Positions 10,014 through 19,614 of a DNA stretch of 64,000 nt are shown here, in pieces. The stretch is from Hymenobacter terricola. GTDB taxonomy: Bacteria > Bacteroidota > Bacteroidia > Cytophagales > Hymenobacteraceae. Within the stretch, counting starts at the first letter, position 1; every line of letters starts with the position of its first letter. The notes under the pieces are model-generated. The model had not been told where the DNA came from and did no database searches. It saw only the letters and a program-made list of their open reading frames with translations. Where the stretch lies: NCBI RefSeq assembly GCF_017921975.2, contig NZ_JAGEMO020000062.1, positions 1 to 64,000 on the forward strand. Reading direction: 5' to 3'. The position numbers and the translations under genes were made by a program.

Positions 10014-13000
10014 CCGTTGGGCGATACTGCTAGTATTATTAACCCTCGCCGCCCACGCCCAAACCGCGCCGCCCGTCCTCTGGCACAACCAGCCGCGCAC
10101 CCTGCGCTACCACCCCGAAGGCCCCGATTTCGTCATCACCAACGGCACGCACCGCTTCACCCGCGCCCTCTACGGCACCAATACCGCCTTCCGCATCGAG
10201 GCCGGCGACCTGCCGGAATTCGCCCTCTACCTGCCCGGCATGGGCGGCAACCTGAAGTTTGGCCTGCTGGCCAACGGCCAAAGCAAGTGGCTGATAGAAG
10301 CCGAAAACATCACCGCCCGCTACCGGCCCGGCACGATGCTCTACGACATCACCGACCCGCTGCTGAGCACGGGCAAATTGCACCTCGAAGTGCTGGCCCT
10401 GGCCGGGGCCGAAGGCATATTGGTGAAAGCCCGATTCGAAAACGTGCCAGCCAATACGGTGCGCTTGCTCTGGGCTTTTGGCGGGGCCACGGGCAAGAAA
10501 TTCAGCCGCGACGGCGACATCGGGGCCGACCCCGAATCGAGTTTTTACCTCAAGCCGGAGTATTGCCAGGGCAACGTGTTCGAATTGAAAAAGAACAGCT
10601 TCACCCTTAGCTACGGCGCGGCCGCCAGGCCCGCCGCCGATGCCTACCGCGACCTGGGCACCCAAGAATCAGCCACCAACTCAGCACCGTCCACGCCGCC
10701 AGCCGCCGCCAAAACGCTGCTGGGCGTAGTGCCGCCCGCATCCCAAAACCACGTTGCAGACGCTACGCAACAGGAGACGCCCCAGCAGCTTTTCGCCTCT
10801 CAGGCTTCAGTCACGCCGGTGCTGACGGGCGCAGTAACTGCCAAATCGGGTAAGGAGCTGTACTTCGCGGTGCAGAAATCAGAAGACAGTATAGCCTTGA
10901 CCTATAAGGATTTGGCCGCTGCCTTTGTCCGCGCCGAAGCGGCCCGCACCGTACTGGCCGGCCGCGTGAAAGTAAGCACGCCCGACCCGTACATCAATAC
11001 CCTGGGCGGGGCGCTGGCAGTGGCCGCCGATGCCATCTGGGAGTCGCCCTCGTACCTGCACGGCGCAGTGGCCTGGCGCATCCGGCTCGATGGCTGGCGC
11101 GGACCCTACGCCGCCGACCCGCTGGGCTGGCACGACCGCGCCGCCATGCACTTCCGCGCCTACGCCAAGTCGCAGCTCACCCGCCCGCCCAGTGGCCCCG
11201 TGGTGCCCGACACGGCCCTGCACCTGGCCCGACAGCTGGAGAAACTGGGCACCACGGTATTTAGCGAAGGCTACATCAGCCGCAACCCCGGCGGCGATTT
11301 CCGGCCCCACCACTACGACATGAACCTCGTGTTCATCGACGCCCTGCTGCGCCACCTGCGCTGGACCGGCGACCTGGCTTTTGGCCGCGAAATGTGGCCC
11401 GTGCTCCAACGCCACCTCGCCTGGGAGAAGCGCAATTTCGACCCCGACAACGACGGCCTCTACGATGCCTACGCCGCCATCTGGGCCTCCGATGCGCTGC
11501 AATACAGCGGCGGGGCCGTCACGCACACTTCGGCCTACAACTACTTCGCCAACCAGCAGCTGGCCGAGCTGGCCGTGTTGTTGGGCGAAAACCCCGCGCC
11601 CTATCGCCAGGAAGCCGCCCACATCCATCAGGCGATGCAGGCCCGGCTCTGGCTGCCGCACCACGGTTGGTTTGCCGAATACCAGGATGCCCTGGGGCTC
11701 AAAAGCCTGCACCCCGCCGCCGGGCTGTGGACCATCTACCACGCCCTTGATTCGGAGGTGCCCGATGCCTTCCAGGCCTACCAGGCGCTGCGCTACGTCG
11801 ATGCCGAAATTCCGCACATTCCGGTGCGCGCCGCCGGCCTGCCCGATGCCGGCTACTACCTGCTCTCGACCACCAACTGGCAGCCCTACGACTGGTCGCT
11901 GAACAACGTGGTGCTGGCCGAGAACCTGCACACCAGCCTTGCCAACTGGCAGGCCGGCCGCCGCGAAGAAGCCTTCCTGCTTTGGAAAAGCGCCCTGCTC
12001 GAAAGCATGTACCTGGGCAGCAGCCCCGGCAATTTCCAGCAGATTTCCTATTATGATGCCTACCGGGGCGAACTCTACCGTGACTTTGCCGACCCCGTCG
12101 GCATGGCCGCCCGCTCGCTGGTCGAGGGCCTGTTCGGCGTCCGCCCCGATGCGCTGCACGACACCCTGCGCATCGCGCCCGGCCTGCCCGCCGCCTGGGA
12201 TTCGGCCGCCCTGAAAGTGCCCGATGTGGCCTTCCAATTCCGCCGCCAGGGCCAGCGTGAAACGTATATCATAGCCCAGCAACTCCCGAAACTGCTGGCG
12301 CTTCAGCTCCAAGTGCCCGCCCTGGCCAGCCGCGTAGCTTCGGCGAAAGTGAACGGCCGGCCGGCCGCCTGGCACAGCGTTGCTGCCGCTGTGGGCCGGC
12401 CGATTATCGAAATCAGCAGTGCCCCGGCCGCCCGTTACGTGGTGGAAATCGAGTGGCAGGGCGAAGTGCCCGATGCCGCCGCGCCGCAAGCGCCGGTTGC
12501 GTTCGGCGCGGCCATTTCCGCAACATTGGCCCATGCTCAGGTAGCCGCCGTTTCCGACCCGCAGCAGGTGCTGAGCCAAACCCAACTCGCTGGTTCAAAA
12601 CTCACGGCGCGGGTGGCCGGAGGGGCCGGCAGCCGCACCGCATTCGTGCAATTAAAACAAGGGGATTTGACGTGGTGGGAACCGTTGAAAATCACCGTTC
12701 AAAAACCCGAAATGCCCGCTGCTGAAGCGGCTTCAGCTACGCCCGCAACCTGGGAAACCATTGACCTAAGTGCTGCTTACAACGACCGGGTGACGCAGAT
12801 TTTCCAGAACAAATACCTCTCGCCCCGCGCCGAAACCGCCACGCTGGAGCTGCCCACCCAGGGCATCGGCAACTGGTGCTACCCGCTCATTCAGGCCACC
12901 ATTGACGACAGTGGGTTGCGCCTACTGGCCGGCCCGAAAAACGAAATCCGGCTGCCTTCCGGCGTGCCGCTGCGCACGCCCGGCGCGGCCGGCGCGAAGA

Positions 13001-13470
13001 ACATTCTGTTCGTGTCGCAGTGGGATAATTACCCCAGACAGGCCACGGTGCAACTAAAAGGGCACGCCGCCCGCGCCGTGCTGCTCGTGGCCGGCTCCAC
13101 CAACGCCATGCAAAGCCAGTTTGTGAACGGCGAAGTCACTGTGACCTACGCCGACAACAGCACCGCCACGCTGCCCCTGCGCAACCCCGAAACCTGGTGG
13201 CCCATCGAGCAGGACTATATGGACGACGGTTTCGCTTTCCAGACCGGCGCGCCCAACCCCTGGCGCGTCCACCTCAAAACCGGCCTCATTACCCAGGATT
13301 TCAATCAGTACACCAGCATCAAAGGCTACAGCACCCGCTCTATCGACGGCGGCGCGGCCACCGTGCTGGAGCTGCCGCTCGACCCGAAAAAGAAGCTCAA
13401 AAGCCTCACGGTGAAAGCCCTGGCCAATGACGTGGTAATCGGGCTGATGAGCGTGACTTTGGGGCGCTAA
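10006..13470 (+). CDS. DUF4450-type secreted glycoside hydrolase-like protein
   Basis: From GTG 10006 the product is 1154 aa and begins with an ideal signal peptide (MRFRWAILLVLLTLAAHAQ). The N-terminal part is beta-rich (about 20-330); the middle (about 330-770) reads as an alpha/alpha-toroid glycosidase fold (GGALAVAADAIWE, WRIRLDGWRGPYAAD, DNDGLYDAYAAIWASDA); the rest is beta-rich. From memory the family is DUF4450, seen in Bacteroidetes glycan loci; the reaction is unknown. The frame is open back to TTG 9829 and holds ATG 9919, but those starts lie inside a repeat and bury the signal peptide. GTG 10006 itself is inside the repeat's right arm. Confidence 0.78.
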   Translation: MRFRWAILLVLLTLAAHAQTAPPVLWHNQPRTLRYHPEGPDFVITNGTHRFTRALYGTNTAFRIEAGDLPEFALYLPGMGGNLKFGLLANGQSKWLIEAENITARYRPGTMLYDITDPLLSTGKLHLEVLALAGAEGILVKARFENVPANTVRLLWAFGGATGKKFSRDGDIGADPESSFYLKPEYCQGNVFELKKNSFTLSYGAAARPAADAYRDLGTQESATNSAPSTPPAAAKTLLGVVPPASQNHVADATQQETPQQLFASQASVTPVLTGAVTAKSGKELYFAVQKSEDSIALTYKDLAAAFVRAEAARTVLAGRVKVSTPDPYINTLGGALAVAADAIWESPSYLHGAVAWRIRLDGWRGPYAADPLGWHDRAAMHFRAYAKSQLTRPPSGPVVPDTALHLARQLEKLGTTVFSEGYISRNPGGDFRPHHYDMNLVFIDALLRHLRWTGDLAFGREMWPVLQRHLAWEKRNFDPDNDGLYDAYAAIWASDALQYSGGAVTHTSAYNYFANQQLAELAVLLGENPAPYRQEAAHIHQAMQARLWLPHHGWFAEYQDALGLKSLHPAAGLWTIYHALDSEVPDAFQAYQALRYVDAEIPHIPVRAAGLPDAGYYLLSTTNWQPYDWSLNNVVLAENLHTSLANWQAGRREEAFLLWKSALLESMYLGSSPGNFQQISYYDAYRGELYRDFADPVGMAARSLVEGLFGVRPDALHDTLRIAPGLPAAWDSAALKVPDVAFQFRRQGQRETYIIAQQLPKLLALQLQVPALASRVASAKVNGRPAAWHSVAAAVGRPIIEISSAPAARYVVEIEWQGEVPDAAAPQAPVAFGAAISATLAHAQVAAVSDPQQVLSQTQLAGSKLTARVAGGAGSRTAFVQLKQGDLTWWEPLKITVQKPEMPAAEAASATPATWETIDLSAAYNDRVTQIFQNKYLSPRAETATLELPTQGIGNWCYPLIQATIDDSGLRLLAGPKNEIRLPSGVPLRTPGAAGAKNILFVSQWDNYPRQATVQLKGHAARAVLLVAGSTNAMQSQFVNGEVTVTYADNSTATLPLRNPETWWPIEQDYMDDGFAFQTGAPNPWRVHLKTGLITQDFNQYTSIKGYSTRSIDGGAATVLELPLDPKKKLKSLTVKALANDVVIGLMSVTLGR

Positions 13471-13537
13471 ACAGGAAAGCTTCAACCGACTGCAGAAACG
13501 AAAGATTCCTAATAACTCCCGTATAATATCCAGGCGC

Positions 13538-14320
13538 ATGCTTCCCGCTCTTTCCTTCTATAAATGGCTGGTTGTTAGGACATGGCTGGGTAGCTGGCTG
13601 CTGCTGGCAGGGCCGGCGCTGGCCCGGGGCGCCACGCCCAACGTGCAGCTGACGCGGGGCAGCTGGCAGCTAACCGTGGCACCGGAGGGCAGCCTCGTGG
13701 GCATCAGAAATGTGGCCGACTCGACGCGCATGAACTGGGGGCATTGGGGTTACGGCTGGGGCCTGTTGCGCCATGCCGCCATGCCGGCCCGGGCACCTAC
13801 CGTTTTCAACCAGCCGGCGCTGCGTTGTCCCGACGACCATACCGTGGAATGCGTGTACCGCCGCGACGGCCTGGAGCTGGCCGGCACGCGCATCATTACG
13901 GCCGAGGACGAAGCCACGGAGCAGTACCCGCTCACCAATACCGGCCCGGCGCGGCGGGAGTTTCCGCTGGGTACGCTCAGCCTCGCGGTGCCGTTCAGCG
14001 ACGGCTGCGAAGGCGGCGCGGCCTGGTGCCTGCACCAAAATTGCAACGCCCACCTCGGGATGGGTGGGGCGAGTGCGTGGGCGAATGCCGTGCGCATGAG
14101 CGGTGCTGGCCCGCACCTGGGCAGGGCGCTCAGCGAGGGCAATGCCGCCGCCTACAGCGTGCTGGAAGGGGCGACGTCCAACGACCGGGGCCACCTGGCC
14201 CCGCACCCGGCGGCCTTTGCCCTGAACCCCGGCGAAAGCCACACGATGGCCTGGGCAAATGACCCGGATTGGGCGCTGGTGCACTGGCTGATGCTCAAAA
14301 ACCGCAAACAACTGAAATAA
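13538..14320 (+). CDS. Secreted protein resembling only the N-terminal domain of DUF5695
   Basis: The 260-aa product has an N-terminal hydrophobic segment (VVRTWLGSWLLLAGPALA) and a beta-sandwich-like body. Phrases such as RMSGAGPHLG and SNDRGHLAPHPAAFALNPGES resemble, from memory, the first domain of much longer DUF5695 glycosidase-like proteins. The frame stops right after the domain (HWLMLKNRKQLK), with no catalytic domain following in any + frame before the next gene. It may be a truncated remnant or a stand-alone binding domain. It sits 67 bp after the DUF4450 gene. Confidence 0.62.
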   Translation: MLPALSFYKWLVVRTWLGSWLLLAGPALARGATPNVQLTRGSWQLTVAPEGSLVGIRNVADSTRMNWGHWGYGWGLLRHAAMPARAPTVFNQPALRCPDDHTVECVYRRDGLELAGTRIITAEDEATEQYPLTNTGPARREFPLGTLSLAVPFSDGCEGGAAWCLHQNCNAHLGMGGASAWANAVRMSGAGPHLGRALSEGNAAAYSVLEGATSNDRGHLAPHPAAFALNPGESHTMAWANDPDWALVHWLMLKNRKQLK

Positions 14321-14358
14321 AGCCCCCGCCACTCATCGCTGGAATTTCCTTTATCACT

Positions 14359-16542
14359 ATGAAAAACACGAACCCAGAACTCACGTCCGGCTCCCCTTCT
14401 TCACGGGCGAGGGGGCCGGGGGGGGAGGCAACCCGCCTGGCCCTGTTGCTGCTCATACCCTTCTCGCTGGTAAAAGCCCAGCCCATCAACCGCCAGGCCG
14501 TAGTGGAGCGCCACAAAGTGCACGTCAGCAACACCGACTCGCTCAACTCGCTCTCCGTCGGCAACGGCAGATTCGCCTTCACGGCAGACTTCACCGGCCT
14601 CCAAACCTTCCCGCTGCACTACGAGAAGGGCATTCCGCTGGGCACCGAATCGGAATGGGGCTGGCACCGCTTCCCCAACAAGAAAGGCTATACATTCGCC
14701 CAAAGCCTGCGCGAATACCCCTTCAACGGCCGCACCGTGAGCTACTCGGTGCAGGTGAAAACGCCCGGCAACAAAGACGCCGTGGACTACCTCCGCGCCA
14801 ACCCGCACCGCTTGCAATTGGGCAATCTGGGCTTCGTCATTCTGAAGAAAGACGGTAAGCCAGCCGAAATCAAGGACATCAAAAACATCAGCCAGGAGCT
14901 GAACCCCTGGACGGGCGAAATCCAGAGCCACTTCACGGTGGAGGGCACGGCAGTGGACGTGGTGACCGTCGGCCACCAGACGCAGGATGCCGTGGCCGCC
15001 AAAGTCACTTCCGAATTGCTGAAAGCGGGCCGGCTGAAAGTGGCCCTGCGCTTCCCGTTTCCCACCGCCGGCTGGGCCGATATGGCCGTGGATTACTCCC
15101 ACGAGGCCGACCACAAATCGGCCATTGCTTCGCAGCAATCCGGCCGCGCCCTGCTGAGCCACCAGCTTGATACCACAAAGTATTTCGTGGCCCTGAGCTG
15201 GACCGGCACCGCCGCGCTGGCCGCCACCAGGCCCCACGAATTCGTGCTCACGCCCGGCCGCCAGAGCAGCACGCTGGAGCTGGGTTGCCAGTTTGCGCCC
15301 CACCAAATGGCCGCGCCCACCTTCGCCGCCACCCGCGCCGATAGCCACGCGCAGTGGCAGCGCTTCTGGCGCAGCGGCGGAGCCGTCGATTTCAGCGGCA
15401 CCGCCGACCCGCGCGCGGCGGAGCTGGAGCGTCGGATTGTGCTCTCGCAATACCTGACCAACATTCACAACGCCGGCTCGCAGCCACCGCAGGAAACCGG
15501 CCTGCTGCTCAATAGCTGGTACGGCCGCCCGCACCTCGAAATGCACTGGTGGCACGCAGCCCACTTCGCACTGTGGGGCCGCCCCGAAATCCTGGAAAAG
15601 AGCCTGACCTGGTACGCCCGGCCCGACGTGCAGGCCGAAGCCCGCGCCATTGCCCAGCGCCAGGGCTACGCCGGCTGGCGCTGGCAGAAAATGACCGACC
15701 CCTGGGGCGCCGAAGGCCCGTCGTCCGTGGGGGCCTTTTTGCTGTGGCAGCAGCCCCACACCATCTATTTTGCCGAAGAAGCCTACCGCGCCCACCCCGA
15801 TGCGGCCACGCTGAAACTCTACCAGGAGCGGGTGAATCAGACAGCGGAATTCATCGCTTCGTATCCGTTTTTTGAGAAAGACAAGGGCCGCTACATCCTC
15901 GGGAAAGGCGTAATTCCGGCGCAGGAGCGGTTCAAGGCCGAGGACACGTTCAACCCCACGTTTGAGCTGGTGTACTGGCATTGGGCTTTGGAAACGGCGC
16001 AGAAATGGCGTGAGCGGCAGGGCCAGCCCCGCAATGCTCAGTGGGACGACGTGCTGGCCAGACTTTCGAAACTGCCCGAAGCCAACGGCGTGTACCTGGC
16101 CGCCGAAAGCGCCCCGGATTCCTACACCAACCCCGAATACAAAACCGACCACCCTTCGGTGCTGGCCGCGCTGGGCATGATGCCCGCCACCGGCCAGCAG
16201 GACGCCGCCACCATGCGCCGCACCTTCGACCTGATTTGGCGCGACTGGAGCTGGGACAAAACCTGGGGCTGGGATTTCCCCATGACTTCGATGACGGCCA
16301 CCCGCCTCGGCTTGCCCGAAAAGGCCGTCGATGCCCTGCTGATGAAGGTCCGGACCAACACCTTCCTGCCCAATGGCCACAACTACCAGGAAGGCCGCCT
16401 GCCCCTCTACCTGCCCGGCAACGGCGGCCTGCTCGCGGCCGTGGCCCTCATGTGCGCCGGCTACGACGGCTGCCAGGAAGCCAACCCCGGCATTCCGAAG
16501 GACTGGAAAGTGAAGTGGGAAGGATTACAGAAAATGCCGTAG
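14359..16542 (+). CDS. Six-hairpin-glycosidase-like secreted protein
   Basis: The 727-aa product has a signal peptide whose n-region is unusually long: MKNTNPELTSGSPSSRARGP then the hydrophobic core LALLLLIPFSLVKAQ. The charged n-region is encoded by a family 2 repeat fragment. An N-terminal beta-domain (about 45-340) is followed by an alpha/alpha toroid (about 370-720) with MHWWHAAHFALWGRP, WPWQ-like aromatic runs, FNPTFELVYWHWALE and PLYLPGNGGLLAAVALM, as in GH65/GH95-type folds. No family is assigned. Candidate acids include E in FNPTFE and D in KTDHPSV. It fits a glycosidase role in this locus. Confidence 0.75.
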   Translation: MKNTNPELTSGSPSSRARGPGGEATRLALLLLIPFSLVKAQPINRQAVVERHKVHVSNTDSLNSLSVGNGRFAFTADFTGLQTFPLHYEKGIPLGTESEWGWHRFPNKKGYTFAQSLREYPFNGRTVSYSVQVKTPGNKDAVDYLRANPHRLQLGNLGFVILKKDGKPAEIKDIKNISQELNPWTGEIQSHFTVEGTAVDVVTVGHQTQDAVAAKVTSELLKAGRLKVALRFPFPTAGWADMAVDYSHEADHKSAIASQQSGRALLSHQLDTTKYFVALSWTGTAALAATRPHEFVLTPGRQSSTLELGCQFAPHQMAAPTFAATRADSHAQWQRFWRSGGAVDFSGTADPRAAELERRIVLSQYLTNIHNAGSQPPQETGLLLNSWYGRPHLEMHWWHAAHFALWGRPEILEKSLTWYARPDVQAEARAIAQRQGYAGWRWQKMTDPWGAEGPSSVGAFLLWQQPHTIYFAEEAYRAHPDAATLKLYQERVNQTAEFIASYPFFEKDKGRYILGKGVIPAQERFKAEDTFNPTFELVYWHWALETAQKWRERQGQPRNAQWDDVLARLSKLPEANGVYLAAESAPDSYTNPEYKTDHPSVLAALGMMPATGQQDAATMRRTFDLIWRDWSWDKTWGWDFPMTSMTATRLGLPEKAVDALLMKVRTNTFLPNGHNYQEGRLPLYLPGNGGLLAAVALMCAGYDGCQEANPGIPKDWKVKWEGLQKMP
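14390..14432. repeat. Family 2 repeat fragment inside a signal peptide
   Basis: The stretch reads GGCTCCCCTTCTTCACGGGC and continues with a GGGGGCCGGGGGG run, matching the right half of the family 2 element at 31671-31708. Only one half-element is present, with a small hairpin of its own. It is fully in frame in the gene starting at 14359. Confidence 0.75.
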
Positions 16543-16598
16543 AAAGCGTAGAATTTCCATTCGCAAGGACCAAATTGGTATTCGCAACCGCTGTTATG

Positions 16599-16651
16599 GT
16601 CCTGGCAACGACCCAAACCGTCCTGGCAACGACCCAAACCGTCCTGGCCAG
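16599..16651. repeat. Short 21-bp tandem repeat
   Basis: Two exact units of GTCCTGGCAACGACCCAAAC+C lie at 16599-16619 and 16620-16640, followed by a partial third (GTCCTGGCC). It sits in the 152-bp gap before the GH28 gene, about 50 bp upstream of its start. Confidence 0.85.
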
Positions 16652-16694
16652 GACGCCGCAGTTGCTACTGCCGTTTCCCTTGCTTTAATCTGGT

Positions 16695-18362
16695 ATGAAT
16701 ATGAAAGTATTTCTTTTTCTGAGCCTGCTGGGCGTGGCCGGAGTTGAGGTTCAAGCCCAGCCGTCCAGCATCCCCGCGCTGCCCCTCGTCAAACCCACCC
16801 GTTTCCCCACCGACACCTTTTCCATCGTCAAGTACGGAGCCGTGGGCGATGGCCAAACGCCGAACACCGCGGCCTTTCAGCAAACCATCGCGGCCTGCCA
16901 GGCCAAGGGCGGCGGGGTGGTGCTGGTGCCGCCGGGCCAGTGGCGCACCGGCCCCATCGAGCTGCAAAGCAACGTGAACCTGCACCTGGCCGCCGGCGCG
17001 CTGGTGCAGTTCAGCGACCAGCTGGCCGACTATATGCTGATAAAAACCAACTGGGAAGGCGTGGCCGCTGTGCGCAACCAACCGCTGATTTACGGCAAAA
17101 ACCTGGAGAACGTGGCCGTCACCGGGCACGGCATTCTGGACGGCGCGGGCGCAGCCTGGTGGATGGTGCAGCAGGGCCGCACCCTCGACGGCGACTGGAA
17201 GAAACGGGTGGCCTCGGGTGGCGCGCTCAATGACAAGCAGGACCGCTGGTACCCGACGGCCCAGTCCCTGAAAGGAACCACCGTGAAGGAGGCCGGCGTG
17301 CTGACCACTGAGAAAGCCAACATCGCCGATTTTGAGGACATCAAGGACTATTTGCGGCCCGATTTCCTGGTGCTCGATGGCTGCAAACGCCTGCTGATTG
17401 AGGGCGTCACGTTCCAGAACTCACCCGCCTGGACGGTGCATCCGCTGCTGAGCGAGGACGTGATTATCCGCAACGTGACGGTGCTCAACCCGCCCTACAG
17501 CCCCAATACCGACGCGCTGGACCTGGAATCGTGCCGCAACGGCCTCGTGGAAGGCTGCTCCTTCACGGCCGGCGATGACGGCATCTGCATCAAATCGGGC
17601 CGCAACGAGCAGGGCCGGGCGCGGGGCGTGCCCACCGAAAACTTCCGCATCCGCAACTGCACGGTGTACCGGGCCCACGGCGGCTTCGTGATTGGCTCGG
17701 AGATGTCGGGCGGGGCCCGCAATATCTACGCCTCCAACCTCACCTTTATTGGCACCGATATCGGCCTGCGCTTCAAAACCACGCGCGGCCGGGGCGGCGT
17801 GGTCGAAAACATTTTCATCGACCACATCACCATGAAAGACATTCCGAACGAGGCGATGCTGTTCGACATGTACTACATGATAAAGGACCCCAGCCCCCAG
17901 GTGCCCGGCTCGAAAGAGCGGCCCGCCTCGCCGCCCAAACCCGTGGATGAGAGCACCCCGCAATTCCGCAAAATCTACATCGACCACGTCACCTGCAACG
18001 GAGCCAAAACCGGCATCATGGTGCGCGGCCTGCCCGAAATGGCCATCCAGGACATCAGCATCAAAAACGCCGTGCTGAAGAGCGAGCAGGGCCTTATCTG
18101 CATCGAAGCCGACCGCATCAACCTCGGCAACGTGACCCTGCTCAGCACCCGGACCGACCCGGTAATGGAAGTCCATAACAGCCGCAACATCACCCTCGAC
18201 GGCATTCGCTACGCCCCCGGCGCGGCCGTGCTGCTGCGCGTATCGGGGGCCGAAAAAGCGAAGAGCATCGCCCTCACCAATACCGATATTACCAAGGCCA
18301 GACAGGCGCTGGAGCTGGGCGCGGGCGTGAACAAGAAAGTAGTCATTCTGCCCAAAAAGTAA
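16695..18362 (+). CDS. GH28 polygalacturonase-family pectinase
   Basis: The 555-aa secreted protein has a signal peptide ending VQAQ and a right-handed beta-helix. The GH28 catalytic set is visible: NTDALDL (D273), GDDGICIKSG (D294, D295), AHGGFVIGSE (H328) and RFKTTRG (R359, K361). The usual NTDG is NTDA here, common in exo-acting and rhamnogalacturonan-type members. It should hydrolyse galacturonosyl linkages of homogalacturonan or rhamnogalacturonan in the periplasm. The GH105 gene follows 61 bp downstream, which supports a pectin substrate. A second ATG two codons in (16701) is an equally possible start. Confidence 0.93.
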   Translation: MNMKVFLFLSLLGVAGVEVQAQPSSIPALPLVKPTRFPTDTFSIVKYGAVGDGQTPNTAAFQQTIAACQAKGGGVVLVPPGQWRTGPIELQSNVNLHLAAGALVQFSDQLADYMLIKTNWEGVAAVRNQPLIYGKNLENVAVTGHGILDGAGAAWWMVQQGRTLDGDWKKRVASGGALNDKQDRWYPTAQSLKGTTVKEAGVLTTEKANIADFEDIKDYLRPDFLVLDGCKRLLIEGVTFQNSPAWTVHPLLSEDVIIRNVTVLNPPYSPNTDALDLESCRNGLVEGCSFTAGDDGICIKSGRNEQGRARGVPTENFRIRNCTVYRAHGGFVIGSEMSGGARNIYASNLTFIGTDIGLRFKTTRGRGGVVENIFIDHITMKDIPNEAMLFDMYYMIKDPSPQVPGSKERPASPPKPVDESTPQFRKIYIDHVTCNGAKTGIMVRGLPEMAIQDISIKNAVLKSEQGLICIEADRINLGNVTLLSTRTDPVMEVHNSRNITLDGIRYAPGAAVLLRVSGAEKAKSIALTNTDITKARQALELGAGVNKKVVILPKK

Positions 18363-18423
18363 GCCCGTAGGCGGTCATGCAGACCGCCTTTTGCCCGACG
18401 TTCTCACACTCTTTAATTCTCCG

Positions 18424-19614
18424 ATGAAACTCCGCACCCTGTTTCTTCCCGCGCTGCTGCTGAGTGGTTCGGCGGCCTCGGCCCAGCAGCCGGTAGTGGC
18501 CAAGGCACCATCGCAGCAAATGGCCGATTCGTTCATCAAAGCGTACCCCGATTCGCTGGGCATCACCCAGAGCCGGGTGGCCCGCTGGGGCTACGAGCAG
18601 GGCCTGATGCTGAAGGCCATTGAGCGGGTGTGGCAACGCACCGGCGACCGCAAATACCTCGACTACATCACGCGCATCACCGATTATTCGCTGCCCGATG
18701 ATGGCACTATTACCAATTACAAAGCGGCCGATTTCAGCCTCGACAACATCAATACCGGCCGCACGCTGCTCACCCTGGGTCAGCAGTCGGGCCAGCTCCA
18801 GGCCCGGTACCGCGCCGCCGCTACGTTGCTTTATCAGCAGCTCGAAAAGCAGCCTCGCACCAAGGAAGGCGGCTTTTGGCACAAGAACCGCTACCCCAAC
18901 CAGATGTGGCTCGACGGCCTGTACATGGCCGAGCCCTTCGCGGCCGAGTACAGCAAGCTGTTCGGCAGGCCCAAAGGGTTTGACGACGTGGCGCTGCAAT
19001 TTGCCCAGGTCGAAAAGCACATGGTGGACTCCAAAACCGGCCTGCTCTACCACGGCTACGACGAAAGCCGCGAGCAGAAATGGGCCGACAAAACCACCGG
19101 CCTCTCGCCCAACTTCTGGAGCCGCGGCATGGGCTGGTACGCCATGGCCCTGGTCGACGTGCTCGACTATTTTCCCAAAAACCACCCCCAGCGCGCCCAG
19201 CTCATCAAGGATTTGCAGCGCCTCGCGCCGGTGCTGGCCCGGTACCAGGACCCCGCCACCGGCGGCTGGTGGCAGGTAACGGACCAGGGCACCCGCGCCG
19301 GCAACTACATCGAAACCTCCGGCTCCTGCATGTTCGTCTACGCCCTGGCCAAGGGCGTGCGCCTGGGCTACCTCGACAAAAAATACGCCCCCGTGGCCAA
19401 AAAAGGCTACGACGGCATCGTGAAGAAATTCGTGCAGCCCGCCCCCGGTGGCGGCCTCAACCTGGAAGGCACGGTGAGCGTGGGTGGCCTCGGCGGCCAG
19501 CCCTACCGCGACGGCAGCTACGAATACTACCTCGCGGAGCCCATCAAGCAGAACGATTTCAAAGGCATCGGCCCGTTCATCATGGCCAGCGTGGAAATGG
19601 AAATGGCGCGCTGA
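18424..19614 (+). CDS. GH105 unsaturated rhamnogalacturonyl hydrolase
   Basis: The 396-aa secreted protein (signal peptide ending ASAQ) shows the YteR-type alpha/alpha barrel: RWGYEQGLMLKAIERVW, FSLDNINTGR (D107), MWLDGLYMAEPF (D164), WSRGMGWYAMALVDVL and ETSGSCMFVYALAKG. D107 and D164 match the two catalytic Asp residues of the family. It removes the unsaturated uronic acid left at the non-reducing end of pectin-lyase products. Length is normal for the family. ATG 18424 is preferred over the upstream TTG because of the signal peptide. It is the last gene of the glycan locus. Confidence 0.93.
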   Translation: MKLRTLFLPALLLSGSAASAQQPVVAKAPSQQMADSFIKAYPDSLGITQSRVARWGYEQGLMLKAIERVWQRTGDRKYLDYITRITDYSLPDDGTITNYKAADFSLDNINTGRTLLTLGQQSGQLQARYRAAATLLYQQLEKQPRTKEGGFWHKNRYPNQMWLDGLYMAEPFAAEYSKLFGRPKGFDDVALQFAQVEKHMVDSKTGLLYHGYDESREQKWADKTTGLSPNFWSRGMGWYAMALVDVLDYFPKNHPQRAQLIKDLQRLAPVLARYQDPATGGWWQVTDQGTRAGNYIETSGSCMFVYALAKGVRLGYLDKKYAPVAKKGYDGIVKKFVQPAPGGGLNLEGTVSVGGLGGQPYRDGSYEYYLAEPIKQNDFKGIGPFIMASVEMEMAR

